Assembly: GCF_006094435.1 (NCBI RefSeq)
Contig: NZ_CP034783.1
Coordinates: 275,001 to 339,000, forward strand
Source: Pseudomonas sp. MPC6
GTDB taxonomy: Bacteria > Pseudomonadota > Gammaproteobacteria > Pseudomonadales > Pseudomonadaceae
Length of the DNA: 64,000 bases
Direction: 5' to 3'
Shown: one piece after another, positions 11,010-20,388 of the stretch
Layout of the letters: each line of letters starts with the position of its first letter
Position numbering within the stretch: position 1 is the stretch's first letter
Notes under the pieces: generated by a model
What the model was told of the DNA's origin: nothing
Seen by the model: only the letters and a program-made list of their open reading frames with translations
The model's database searches: none
Translations under genes and position numbers: made by a program

Positions 11010-12161
11010 CTATCGCACGGGCAGGTCGCCGGCGTACGGCGTCTGCAATTCACGCTCCGGAATTTCCCATATCAGCACCTTGGGTGGTGTCTGCAAATAG
11101 GCGGGGCTGGCGAAATAGGCTTTTGCGGCTCCCGAGAACTCGCCGCCGTCCTTGGCGAAATTGCCGATGGACGCACCCAGCGCCACTTCCAGGAACCCGG
11201 CAAAGTTGGAGTTGCGCGAAAACGAGGTGCCGATCAGTGCAGTGTTGGGCAGGTTGGCATCGCCGAATAGATCGTCCAGCGAATCAGCCTCCTCGTTGGG
11301 CGTGGCCGGCGCCTCACTGATCACCGATTGCACCGTCTGCTCGCCAGGTGGTTGCAGTGTCTGCGGCAGCCAATCGAGCCCGGCCAGACGCACCAGATCA
11401 CCCGCCCGCGGTCGAGCCTCAGGTGAGTTCACCGCAAAGCGTTTTCGAGGCGACGCTTGCAACCCCATGTTCCGAACCTGCGCTGCCACTGCCTGGGCGG
11501 CGGCTCTTGCGCCTGGTTCGCTCCAGTGGGTGTCGGTGCGCAGAAACGCCTGCTCGCCCAATGGCTGCAATGCGCTCGTCAGGTCCAGCGCTGCAACGCC
11601 AGCGGCCTGCAAGGCGACGGTCCATTGTTGCAGGCGTTGCTGCAACACCGGCGGGCGATGCAGATCGCACAGCGCGGAGGTGGCGATGCGGCTTTTATCC
11701 GGCACCACGCTCACCAGCAACGTAATGCCTCGGGTGGCCAACTGCCTGTTCAGGCGGATCACCGCGTCCGCCTTGGCGTTGGCATTTTTTTCGGCGTGGC
11801 GATTGAGCTTCAGCTCGTCGGTCAGGAACAGCCAGCCGGGGCAGCCTTGTCGAACCCGGGGGCCTGAGTCTTCAAGCAACAACCAGCTGGCGCCGCGTTC
11901 CAGATTGGCTGCGCCCACCGGCAGGGGCGCCTTGGACAATTCCTTGGCGATCCGGTGGGTGACGTCTCCCTCCAGAATCGCCTCGGTGGTGAGCGTGGGT
12001 GGCAGCAGTTCGACGTGTTGATGCCAGGCCAGCCAGCTGCTGGACGCCAGGCCACCGATCATGAACATCAGAAATGCCACGCCCGCGACCGGGCTCGCAC
12101 GAAGTGCCAGAGCGCTGGGCGGCACCGGTGCGGTGGAGGGCGAGGGCTCGGTCTTCGTCAT
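11010..12161 (-). CDS. wssI: WssI, AlgJ/AlgX-like cellulose O-acetylation protein
   Basis: 383-residue protein with one N-terminal membrane anchor (about 25-50) and a periplasmic SGNH-like acetyltransferase domain of the AlgJ/AlgX type. The Asp-His pair is visible in FLRTDTHWSEPGA (near 222) and the likely serine in LIGTSFSRNSNF (near 315). In P. fluorescens SBW25 wssGHI acetylate cellulose, parallel to algFIJ for alginate. It starts with a one-base overlap with the stop of wssH and is the last wss gene here; SBW25 has a further wssJ, which is missing at this point. Confidence 0.9.
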   Translation of the reverse strand: MTKTEPSPSTAPVPPSALALRASPVAGVAFLMFMIGGLASSSWLAWHQHVELLPPTLTTEAILEGDVTHRIAKELSKAPLPVGAANLERGASWLLLEDSGPRVRQGCPGWLFLTDELKLNRHAEKNANAKADAVIRLNRQLATRGITLLVSVVPDKSRIATSALCDLHRPPVLQQRLQQWTVALQAAGVAALDLTSALQPLGEQAFLRTDTHWSEPGARAAAQAVAAQVRNMGLQASPRKRFAVNSPEARPRAGDLVRLAGLDWLPQTLQPPGEQTVQSVISEAPATPNEEADSLDDLFGDANLPNTALIGTSFSRNSNFAGFLEVALGASIGNFAKDGGEFSGAAKAYFASPAYLQTPPKVLIWEIPERELQTPYAGDLPVR

Positions 12162-13576
12162 CAGAATTGAAAGTACAGGAAGGGCACGGATTCACGGCTC
12201 GCGATCAGCGCGAACGAGAGCGTGAAACCCGCCACGGGCCAAAGGGCCGCAGCCACCGTGAGTAGCGCGGTGCCTGCGAATCGTCTTTCAACATAAGGCT
12301 GCAGCAGCGGAGCGACAACACACAGCACCCCCAGCAACGCCGCCAGGCTGTGAACCGGACGCAGCGCCACGCCCAAGGCATCGCCCAAGGCCAGGCCATG
12401 CAGGCCGAATTGGCCGGCGTACATGTTCAGCGCCGAGGCGAAGTCCGGGGCGCGGAACAGCGTCCATGCCAGGCACACGAACAACAGCGTCAGGGTGTGC
12501 GAGAGCATAGGGGGCAGGCTCGGCAGGCTGGACCTGAGCCAGGCGCGATCGATGCACAGGGCCATGCCGTGGGCCGCTCCCCACAGCAGGTAGTTCCAGC
12601 TGTCGCCACCGTGCCAGAGGCCGGCGATGGCCATGGTCAGGAACAGGTTGCGGTAGGTTTGCCAGGTGCCGCCACGGTTGCCGCCCAGCGCAATGTACAG
12701 ATAGTCACGCAGCCAACTGGACAGCGACAGATGCCAGCGCCGCCAGAAGTCCTGGATGCTGCTCGCAAGATAGGGACGGTTGAAGTTTTCGGGGAAGTGA
12801 AAGCCCAGCATCAGGCCCAGGCCGATGGCCATGGCGCTGTAGCCGGCGAAGTCGAAGAACAGTTGCAGCGAATACGCAAGGCAGCCGATCCAGGCATCGA
12901 CGAACGATGGGTGCTCCAGGTGGAAGGCGATGTCGACGATGGGCGACAAGGTGTCGGCCACCAGCACCTTCATCGACAGGCCGATCATGAACCGACGTGC
13001 GCCCAGCGAGAAGTTCTGCCAGCTGGCCGACCGTTGCACCAACTCGCGCCGGACCCAGTCGTAGCGGATGATCGGCCCGGCAATGGAGTGGCCGAACATG
13101 GAAATGTAGGTGGCGTAATTGATGAAGTTACGCTCCACCGGGACGGTGTGGCGGTGCACATCGACCAGGTAGGAAATCGCCTGCAGCACGATAAACGATA
13201 GCCCAGCCGGGAGCGCCACCCGCTGCCAATCAAGCGGCATGGCGCCGTACCAGGTGATCAGGTCACTCCAGGTGTAGGCCAGGATATTGGCGTATTTGTA
13301 CCAGCAGAGCACGGCGGTGTTGAACACGATCAGTGCAATCAGCAGCCGCACCCGCAGCAGCGATTGCTCGCGGGTCCGGTCGATGACCAGGCCACCGACC
13401 CAGGCGACTATCGTCAGCAGCACATGCAACGCCAGAAACAGCGGGCTCAACCAGCCATAGAAGAACCAGCTGCCCAGCAGCAGGACGATGTTGCGCCAGG
13501 CGGGCCTGGCCAGCGCATAGACCAGCAGAAATGCTGGCAGGAACAATGTCAGGAATTCAAGCGAGGCGAAAACCAT
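12161..13576 (-). CDS. wssH: WssH, MBOAT family O-acyltransferase (AlgI-like)
   Basis: 471-residue polytopic membrane protein of the MBOAT family, similar to AlgI. Recognisable blocks are NFNRPYLASSIQDFWRRWHLSLSSW split over residues about 265-290, and the conserved histidine in IAGLWHGGDSWNYLLWGAAHG (near 322). It should move acetyl groups across the inner membrane for the periplasmic partners WssG, WssF and WssI. It ends one base into wssI and starts 18 bases after wssG. Confidence 0.93.
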   Translation of the reverse strand: MVFASLEFLTLFLPAFLLVYALARPAWRNIVLLLGSWFFYGWLSPLFLALHVLLTIVAWVGGLVIDRTREQSLLRVRLLIALIVFNTAVLCWYKYANILAYTWSDLITWYGAMPLDWQRVALPAGLSFIVLQAISYLVDVHRHTVPVERNFINYATYISMFGHSIAGPIIRYDWVRRELVQRSASWQNFSLGARRFMIGLSMKVLVADTLSPIVDIAFHLEHPSFVDAWIGCLAYSLQLFFDFAGYSAMAIGLGLMLGFHFPENFNRPYLASSIQDFWRRWHLSLSSWLRDYLYIALGGNRGGTWQTYRNLFLTMAIAGLWHGGDSWNYLLWGAAHGMALCIDRAWLRSSLPSLPPMLSHTLTLLFVCLAWTLFRAPDFASALNMYAGQFGLHGLALGDALGVALRPVHSLAALLGVLCVVAPLLQPYVERRFAGTALLTVAAALWPVAGFTLSFALIASRESVPFLYFQF

Positions 13577-13594
13577 GTCTGCGTCGCGATCCGG

Positions 13595-14260
13595 TCAGAG
13601 GGTCAGGGAATCCGTGATGGCCAGCAGTTTTGCGCCAGGCAGCAAGAATACGCTGTAGCGTTCCCCGGCCTTGAGTTCGCCAAGATCCAGGGTTGAGCCT
13701 GCATGGCTGTTGGCACACACCAGTTGCACGGACAACCTGACCGGATTGATCGATCTGCGTTGCACACTTCCCAGGCTGACGGCATTGAAAATATCGGCAT
13801 TGCGCCCGGCAGGGCGCAGGCTTGCATCAAGGCAACTGGCGTCCGCATTGAAAAACGCCAGCGAAGCCTTGAGGCCATTGAAGTCATCTGGCGTTTCACG
13901 AATCGTTGTCTGCGCAAGGCCCGCTTTGGCGTCGGGCAGGGCGATGATCGTCACAAACTCCCCGGGCGAAAAGCCAAGGGCCAGGGGTACGCTCTGCCCT
14001 TGAGCGTTCATCGTGCCCTCCAGCGATTTGCCCGGCTGGACGGGAAGGTAGCCGGAAACTGAATACAGCCCACCCAGTTCAACGCGCGTCGAGGCCGCGT
14101 CAACCGCCAGTGGCGCAGCCCCGGGCAGGGCATTTACAAAACGCACAAAGGCCGAGTCTTCGCTCGGCCCGGTGCTGTACAGCGGGATATCCGCACACGT
14201 GGCGGTGGTGCTCAGAAAAGCGCAAGCCAGGCCGCCCGCCCATGGGCGCCGGCCCTTCAC
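13595..14260 (-). CDS. wssG: WssG, AlgF-like periplasmic acetylation protein
   Basis: 221-residue secreted protein with an N-terminal signal sequence (residues about 1-22, WAGGLACAFLSTTATCA) followed by AlgF-like repeats: FVRFVNALPGAAPLAVD near 40, YLPVQPGKSLEG near 75, and FFNADASCLDASLRPAG near 135. The start is GTG at 14260, overlapping the wssF stop by four bases (GTGA). Role inferred from AlgF and from the wss operon of SBW25: helper in cellulose acetylation. Confidence 0.85.
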   Translation of the reverse strand: MKGRRPWAGGLACAFLSTTATCADIPLYSTGPSEDSAFVRFVNALPGAAPLAVDAASTRVELGGLYSVSGYLPVQPGKSLEGTMNAQGQSVPLALGFSPGEFVTIIALPDAKAGLAQTTIRETPDDFNGLKASLAFFNADASCLDASLRPAGRNADIFNAVSLGSVQRRSINPVRLSVQLVCANSHAGSTLDLGELKAGERYSVFLLPGAKLLAITDSLTL

Positions 14261-14919
14261 TTATAGGCCCCTTTTACCGCCTCTTTGGGCAGATTGCCCA
14301 GGGCGGTGCCAATCGCATTCGCCCAGGATTTGTACCCGGCAATAGTGAAATGCTGGCCATCGATCGTGACCCACTCGCCGGGTTTGGAAAAACTCAGGGA
14401 GTCGATATAGGTGCACGGCGCTACGTTGGTGGCGAGGAAATTCGACATCAATTGCGTGCGCGCATCATTCTTCTTATAAGGACCGCCCGCCTTGCCCCAC
14501 GCTGGACCGACCCAGGCGCACTTGGCCCCGGTGGCGGCGATTTCCTTGGTCAGGCTGGTGACGTTTTGCCAGGCCCAGGCCTTGGGAAAGGCCGGGTTAT
14601 CGTAGGACGCCATGGTGTCGGCGATGATGATCACCACCAGGTCCGGTTTTTCCGCGGCAATCAGCGTCTTGATGGGTGTGGTGCTGGCCTCGCGGCCTTT
14701 GATCACTTGCTTGCCGTTGATTGTATGTTCAGCGCCACAGTCGGCTTTCTTGGTAATCAGCCAGTCGGCGGCATTCGCGCCGCAAGCGCCGATTGAGTGA
14801 ACGAGTGCACCTTGGCGTGTCAGGTTATCGTTCAACGGCTCCATCAGCGTGTCTACAAGGCTCATGTGGCTCTCGCCCAAAACGAGAAGCGTCAGGCCGG
14901 CAATGGCTGAAGCAGGCAT
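14257..14919 (-). CDS. wssF: WssF, SGNH/GDSL-type cellulose acetylation protein
   Basis: 220-residue SGNH-hydrolase fold protein. Block I is LLVLGESHMSL (near residue 12) with the nucleophile serine; an asparagine block lies at GACGANAADWL (near 48); the Asp-His pair is in TIDGQHFTIAGY (near 190). The first 10 residues are a short hydrophobic stretch, possibly part of a signal sequence. AAGGAA lies 7 bases before ATG 14919. In SBW25 wssF sits between wssE and wssG and is grouped with the acetylation genes. Confidence 0.85.
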   Translation of the reverse strand: MPASAIAGLTLLVLGESHMSLVDTLMEPLNDNLTRQGALVHSIGACGANAADWLITKKADCGAEHTINGKQVIKGREASTTPIKTLIAAEKPDLVVIIIADTMASYDNPAFPKAWAWQNVTSLTKEIAATGAKCAWVGPAWGKAGGPYKKNDARTQLMSNFLATNVAPCTYIDSLSFSKPGEWVTIDGQHFTIAGYKSWANAIGTALGNLPKEAVKGAYK

Positions 14920-14934
14920 TGAGTGTTCCTTCGA

Positions 14935-17900
14935 TCAATTGGAATAAGGAGATTGATAGGGGCTGACGGGCAAGGTCATCGGGCCTGTCATGTCCTCGAA
15001 CATATAGCGAAGGTACATGGCCCCCGAAAATTGTCGGTAATCTCGAGCGTTATCCAGCCCCATGTTGCCGCCCAGGAAGAAGTTGCTGCCCATGCGGTAT
15101 TCACCCGAGGCGGCCAGGTTGTAGCCAACGCCGGTCTTGTTCATGCCAGGGTACTGGGCATCTCCGGCCGAGGCTTGCAGGGCCGAGTCGGTCGGAAAAT
15201 AGTCGGCACGGTCCTGTTCGAAGTGCTGCACGCCCACCGAGCCTTTGAGCTGGTAAGAAAAGTTGGCCGTACGCTGGCTCCAGGTGACCGGCATACCGAT
15301 GGCAAAAAAGCTCTGCGGGCTGAAATAGCCGCCGTGGCCATAGGTATAGAAGCTTTGGTTGTTTTCATAGGACAGCGCGGTGGCGCTGACACCCAGGGTC
15401 AACGTGCTGTCAGGATCGTCATTACCCAGATACCAGTAGGCGCCGCTGCCGATCTCGCTACGGGCGTTCGACTCCACGTTGTTGCCTTCAAGCTTGTGGT
15501 AGGAAGCGAAGCCATAGACGCCCACTTGCTGGTTGTCATAGCTCAGCTGACCGCGTGCACCATTGGCTGTTACACCCCCCCAGCTCTGGCCGGTGCGTGC
15601 ATCGCTGGTGCCTGCAAACGACGTCACACTGTCGGTCACCGGACGGCGTGAAGCATTCACCCCGTAACGGAAGTTGGGGTTAGCCTCGAAGGGGCGATCG
15701 ACACGGACGCCACCCGCAGCGGTCGTGTAACGAAAGCCCATGGGTGTCGTGCCGATATCGGCCTTGATCCCGTGCTCGGGGTTCTCGATCGCTACGGACA
15801 GACCCACGCCGGTGTCTTTCTGTGAACCGGTAGAGTCCTCTGCCGCGACGGTCGGCCCGCCGCCAAAGCGTTGCGCGGAGTTCGAATTGGCACTGCCGGC
15901 GTTCACTGTCACCGGGGTCACACGAACGGCCAGACGGTTGTTGCCGGCCGGGAAGTTGGCTTCAAAGGGCGTTTCGACGGCCGTCATCTTGCTCAGGCCG
16001 TCTTCGCTGTCGTTGCTGCGCACGCTCACGCCCTGCGCCACGTAGGCACTGCGCTCTTGCAGAATGTCGTTGAGTGCCAGCTGCGCGGGCGTCATGTCGC
16101 TGCGTGGGTCGCTGGACATCGCCGGTGCTGCGAAGGGGTTGTCCGAAGGGCCCTGTCCTGAAGACGGTTGGCCATAGCCTTGCTGTACATAACCGGCAGT
16201 CTGCTGCACATGACCTTGTTGTACATAACCGCCAGGCTGCTGCGCATAGCCTTGCTGCGCATAACCGGCAGGCTGCTGCGCATAACCTTGCTGCGCATAA
16301 CCGGCAGGCTGCTGCGCATAACCTTGCTGCGCATAGCCAGCAGGTTGTTGCGCATAGGTCGGGGCTGCCTGGGGAGCACGGACAGGCGGGGCGTACCCTG
16401 CGGGCGCTTGCCCGTAAGCCTGCGCCGGTGCCTGGTAGCTCTCGGCCACCGGGGCGGGAATGCTGTCCATCGAGCTCGCATAGCCTTGCGATTGTCCCGA
16501 TTGACCGGGGTAGGCATCCGGCACCACTTGCTGCACCGGGTCAATTGCGCCAGGGATCGATTCGGCCGGCAACGGAACGACTGCCCCCGCCGCCAGGGTC
16601 GTCGCACGGCGACGTTGACCGGGCATCCCGGCAAAAGGATTAGCCCCGGCATTTGAAGCATAACCTTGCGCCGGTGCGGGTGGATCGAGTGCGTCCCGCT
16701 CTACGGCGACGGCTTTGCGCAGCATGGTCGCGGCGTCTCCCGAGCGGCCCATGCTGTTGTAGAGCCGGGCTGCCGTGGTCAACAGTTGGGGGTCGCCGGG
16801 CGCCAGCTTCACCGCACGATCCACGGCTTGTTCCGCGAACGAGCGGTCCTGCGCCTGTAGCGCGGCATCGGCCGCACTGATCAGCAATTGGGCGTTGTTG
16901 GCGTCTCGCTGGACCAGCGGGCGATAGAGCTCGAAGGCTTTTTTCCGATTGCCGCTGGCGGTGTACATCCGTGCCAGGGCGGAGACGGCGACACTGTCGC
17001 CCGGGCGCTGGGCCAAGGCTGGAGACAGGGTGTCAAAGGCGGCTACCAGATCGCCGCGCTCGCGCAGGCGGTCAGCCTGACGAACACGATAGACATACAG
17101 CAGATCATCGTATTGGGCGCGTGCCTGCGTGCCCATCGGTTGCCCCTGCAGGTCATGCAGGATGCCGCTGACTTCCGCATCTTCGCCGCTCTTGAGCAGT
17201 ACGCCGGCGTATTGCAGCAACAGCTCCGCTGACGGTCTTGGCGTCTGGGACAGCAGGCTGCGCATCAACACCAGGCCACGGGCCGGATCACCGGCATCGA
17301 CATATGCCGTCGCCAGCGATGCCAGGCGGGCCGGTCGCATTTGCCCGCTCAAGGACGATGTCAGCGGTTCGCTGCGCTCAAGCAGCGCCAGCGCTTCTTG
17401 TTTTTGCCCGCGCCTGGACACTTCGAGTGCCTTGCGGATCTGCACATTGAGCTCGACGTCGGCGGCTAGCTCCTTGATGTCCGGGGTGCGTTCGGCGACG
17501 GGAATGCGCGAGAGCGCCGCCTGGGCTTTTTCCCATTCCTGCATCTGGGCGGACAACAATGCGCTGGTGTAGAGCGCATCGGGAAGGTCCGGCCGGGTTT
17601 TCAGCAGCTCATCGACGAGTTTGCGAGCGGTTTGCGTCTCGCCGTTGCGCAGGTGGATGCGCGCCAGGGCGAATCGTGTCCAGGCGTCGTTCGGGTCTGC
17701 GCGCAGGGCCTCGCGATAAGCCTGCTGGGCGCCGGCCCAATCGCCCCGCTGCTCGGCAGCCTTGGCCTGTTGCGTAGCGCGCAGGCCTCGCAAGCGGTTG
17801 GCATCGCCAAAACCGGCTTGCTCGGCAGGGGACAGTTTGTCCAGCCACTTGAGCGCTTCGTCAGCCTTGCCGGCCCGGGTCAACACTCCGAGCAGACCGC

Positions 17901-19167
17901 TGCGCGCGTCGGCATTGGCAGGATACCGCGCCAGTACCTGGCGATAAGTTGTTTCGGCGACATCCAGCTTGCCGTCCTGAGCCTCGAGCCCTGCCAGCGC
18001 TACCAGGCCTGCCGGCTCGTTGGGCTGTTTCTGGATGGCTTGCTGGAACAATTGACGCGCCTGGCTCACGCGGCCCAGGCGTTGTGTTTCACGGGCGCGT
18101 TCCAACAACACCCAATACCGCACATTTTCCAGGGCCGGCTGCCAACGATTGCCGCCCGGTTGCCGGGTAGCCTGCTCAAGGTGCTTTTCGGCTTCGCCCA
18201 AACGGTTGAGCTGCTGGTACACCACGCCCATGCCGCCGAGGGCGTCGACGTCATTGGATTTCTGCTGCAGGCGCGCCTGAAATTCTTTTTCAGCCGTGCG
18301 TTTGTCACCGGCATCGAGCGCCTTCAGGCCGCGGGCCACATGGGGGTCCTGTTGCCAGGCGGGGGCTTCTTTGGCCGTGACATTGGCCTTGTTCATCCGC
18401 GCCCGAATGTCATCATCGTCCGGGTGGACTTTGAGGAACTCTTCGAACAACGGCTTTTGTGCGGCTGTCGGCGTGTCGATCCAGGTCAGTGCCAGGCGCC
18501 AGCTTTCATCCGCATCGCCCCCGATATCGGCGCGGGTCGACAGTTTGGCCAGGGCACGAACACCTTCGGCACGACTGTCTTCACGGCGCACCAACTGTTT
18601 GGCGAAAAACAGCGGCACGTACGGGTCGCTGGTTTTTTCCCGGATCAGCCGCTCAAAACCACGACGGGCCTCTGGCCAGCCGGCATCGGTATACGCCAGG
18701 TTGTTGTAGTACTCACGCGCGAACAGGCCCTGCGGCTCGCGTCCACCCAGCACCTTGCGGTACTGCACGGCGGCGCCTTCGTGGTCACCGGCATCGACCA
18801 GGCGGCGGGCTTCCTGAAGCTGTTTCTGGCCCACGGCCGAGGCCATGGCGATCTCCTGCTCCAGCCGATCGGCTTGCGGCGCGGCAGGCTTCAACGCCTT
18901 GAGCCGGGCGAGATACGGCTGGGCCTGATCGGGCTTTTTCTGCTGGACAGCAACCATGCCAAGGCCAAACAGCGCATCGGGTTGATTGGGCGAAAGACGC
19001 AGCAACTTCTCCCAGATCTCGGTGGCCCGTTGCGGGTTCTGGCGAGACTGCCAATAGTTGCCCTGTTCAATCAGCAGTGCTTGTGGATCGGTGGTCTCGG
19101 CCGGAGCGGAGGTACAGACCAGCGCAGCCAGGATTGCGACGGCTAGTGTGTGGCGGCGCGGGTACAT
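14935..19167 (-). CDS. wssE: WssE/BcsC, cellulose export TPR and outer-membrane porin
   Basis: 1,410-residue BcsC-type exporter. A signal peptide (residues 1-23, ending SAPAE) is followed by about 800 residues of TPR repeats, for example [19 protein letters not shown] and [21 protein letters not shown] proline/glutamine/tyrosine-rich linker (about 860-1030) includes tandem 12-residue repeats. The C-terminal BcsC beta-barrel domain occupies about 1045-1410 and ends in [11 protein letters not shown] near the C-terminus. It is longer than usual for BcsC, mostly because of the linker. Its start lies inside the end of wssD (25-base overlap), with GGGAGT upstream. It should guide cellulose through the periplasm and outer membrane. 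Confidence 0.95.
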   Translation of the reverse strand: MYPRRHTLAVAILAALVCTSAPAETTDPQALLIEQGNYWQSRQNPQRATEIWEKLLRLSPNQPDALFGLGMVAVQQKKPDQAQPYLARLKALKPAAPQADRLEQEIAMASAVGQKQLQEARRLVDAGDHEGAAVQYRKVLGGREPQGLFAREYYNNLAYTDAGWPEARRGFERLIREKTSDPYVPLFFAKQLVRREDSRAEGVRALAKLSTRADIGGDADESWRLALTWIDTPTAAQKPLFEEFLKVHPDDDDIRARMNKANVTAKEAPAWQQDPHVARGLKALDAGDKRTAEKEFQARLQQKSNDVDALGGMGVVYQQLNRLGEAEKHLEQATRQPGGNRWQPALENVRYWVLLERARETQRLGRVSQARQLFQQAIQKQPNEPAGLVALAGLEAQDGKLDVAETTYRQVLARYPANADARSGLLGVLTRAGKADEALKWLDKLSPAEQAGFGDANRLRGLRATQQAKAAEQRGDWAGAQQAYREALRADPNDAWTRFALARIHLRNGETQTARKLVDELLKTRPDLPDALYTSALLSAQMQEWEKAQAALSRIPVAERTPDIKELAADVELNVQIRKALEVSRRGQKQEALALLERSEPLTSSLSGQMRPARLASLATAYVDAGDPARGLVLMRSLLSQTPRPSAELLLQYAGVLLKSGEDAEVSGILHDLQGQPMGTQARAQYDDLLYVYRVRQADRLRERGDLVAAFDTLSPALAQRPGDSVAVSALARMYTASGNRKKAFELYRPLVQRDANNAQLLISAADAALQAQDRSFAEQAVDRAVKLAPGDPQLLTTAARLYNSMGRSGDAATMLRKAVAVERDALDPPAPAQGYASNAGANPFAGMPGQRRRATTLAAGAVVPLPAESIPGAIDPVQQVVPDAYPGQSGQSQGYASSMDSIPAPVAESYQAPAQAYGQAPAGYAPPVRAPQAAPTYAQQPAGYAQQGYAQQPAGYAQQGYAQQPAGYAQQGYAQQPGGYVQQGHVQQTAGYVQQGYGQPSSGQGPSDNPFAAPAMSSDPRSDMTPAQLALNDILQERSAYVAQGVSVRSNDSEDGLSKMTAVETPFEANFPAGNNRLAVRVTPVTVNAGSANSNSAQRFGGGPTVAAEDSTGSQKDTGVGLSVAIENPEHGIKADIGTTPMGFRYTTAAGGVRVDRPFEANPNFRYGVNASRRPVTDSVTSFAGTSDARTGQSWGGVTANGARGQLSYDNQQVGVYGFASYHKLEGNNVESNARSEIGSGAYWYLGNDDPDSTLTLGVSATALSYENNQSFYTYGHGGYFSPQSFFAIGMPVTWSQRTANFSYQLKGSVGVQHFEQDRADYFPTDSALQASAGDAQYPGMNKTGVGYNLAASGEYRMGSNFFLGGNMGLDNARDYRQFSGAMYLRYMFEDMTGPMTLPVSPYQSPYSN
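16188..16358. repeat. 36-bp tandem repeat within wssE
   Basis: Units begin at 16188, 16224, 16260, 16296 and (partial) 16332; the units at 16260 and 16296 are identical, and the others differ at a few bases. A further half unit lies at 16173-16187. Each unit encodes [12 protein letters not shown] or a variant. The unit is a multiple of three, so copy changes keep the reading frame. Confidence 0.92.
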
Positions 19168-20387
19168 GCGGACTCCCAGGATAGCTTCAATGTTCCGTCG
19201 TTGAGGAACTGATAACGTTGTTCTGCCCAGCCCAGCCCGAACAGGCTGAGCATGTAGTGGTAATACATCGGTTGCACGGTGCCAGTGCGCATCTGCTCCT
19301 GCACCTTCTTCAAGGCTTGCTCGACGATGCGCTGCTGCTGCTCGGCCAGCCAGGGTTGCCCCTTGGCCAGAAAATACGGGATCAAGGCCGCCGAAAACCC
19401 GTACGGGCCATTGCCTTCGGTGCTGGCGCTGATGACTTGAACCTTTTCCGGCGGAATCCCGCTTGAGGCGGTAGCCGCGGCCATGCCGTCCAGGCGAGCG
19501 AGGATCGAAGCCGCCAGCGGGTCGCTCTTGGGCGTCATGCCGGCCCAGAGATAGACGCGTATGGCGTCATAGCTGCCAAGCTGGCCTTTGAACGGATCGA
19601 TGACAAACAACCCCGAGGTGGCCGAGGTCCCGCGGTAGCCGACCCAGTCGGCGACGAAGCCATTGGGGCTGGAATCACGCAGCAGTCTGGCGGTGTTCTC
19701 AGCCACCTCTTGCCAAGGTCCTGCAGGTGTTTCCTTGGCCAGTCGGCGCAAGAGTGGGATGGGCAGGTAACTGGCATTCAGGCGCCACAGGTGGTCTGGC
19801 TGCACAAAGCCTTCCGGGCCTGGCAATAGCATTTTGCCCAGGCCCGGCAAGTCGACCAGCAGGCGCGACTCGATAGTGGCCAGCAGGCGCTTGGCGTCCT
19901 CGCGGTAATCCGGGCGCTGCCAGATCCGAGCGGCTTCCAGCAGCGCGTAGACGAACCACAGGTCGGCATCGGCTGCGGAGTTCGCGTCCTGAATCGCCCA
20001 CTTGCCGTCCTTGCCCTGGCCCCACAACCAGCCCGGCAGATGCGTGCCGATGTCGCTGGAGGCCATGTTGGCCACGGTCCAGCGCCAGAGTCGGTCGAAG
20101 GTCTGCGGATCGTTGCCGATCAGGGCGAAGAGCATTCCATAGGATTGCCCCTCTGATGTGCTTTGCTGTGGGTTCAGGCTGGAGCCGAGCATCCGCCCGT
20201 CTTCCTGTATGTAGCGCTGTGCAAAGTCCTGCCAAAGCGGCCAGTTCGAAGCGCTGCAAGCCTGGGCGTGAGCAGCGCCGGGCAGCAACACCAGGCCGCC
20301 GATCAAGCCCAGCGCTGTCCGTCGATACCCGCCCGTGCTCACACGCAGCACGCCGGTGAAGGCTTTAACGATCTCGCCAAGGCGCAT
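19143..20387 (-). CDS. wssD: WssD/BcsZ, periplasmic endo-beta-1,4-glucanase (GH8)
   Basis: 414-residue secreted cellulase of glycoside hydrolase family 8. The signal peptide is about residues 1-42 ([18 protein letters not shown]). The family motif with the acid glutamate is [14 protein letters not shown] (near 80), and a second conserved acidic region is [16 protein letters not shown] (near 140). BcsZ homologues cut beta-1,4-glucan in the periplasm and are needed for normal cellulose export. ATG 20387 is chosen because it comes directly after the wssC stop (TGAGATG) and gives a good signal peptide; earlier ATGs at 20405 and 20411 are possible. Confidence 0.93.
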   Translation of the reverse strand: MRLGEIVKAFTGVLRVSTGGYRRTALGLIGGLVLLPGAAHAQACSASNWPLWQDFAQRYIQEDGRMLGSSLNPQQSTSEGQSYGMLFALIGNDPQTFDRLWRWTVANMASSDIGTHLPGWLWGQGKDGKWAIQDANSAADADLWFVYALLEAARIWQRPDYREDAKRLLATIESRLLVDLPGLGKMLLPGPEGFVQPDHLWRLNASYLPIPLLRRLAKETPAGPWQEVAENTARLLRDSSPNGFVADWVGYRGTSATSGLFVIDPFKGQLGSYDAIRVYLWAGMTPKSDPLAASILARLDGMAAATASSGIPPEKVQVISASTEGNGPYGFSAALIPYFLAKGQPWLAEQQQRIVEQALKKVQEQMRTGTVQPMYYHYMLSLFGLGWAEQRYQFLNDGTLKLSWESACTRAATH

Positions 20388-20388
20388 C

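Noticed and set aside
16188-16358. CRISPR-like array
   Set aside because: Units are directly adjacent with no spacers, and they lie in frame inside the wssE coding sequence.
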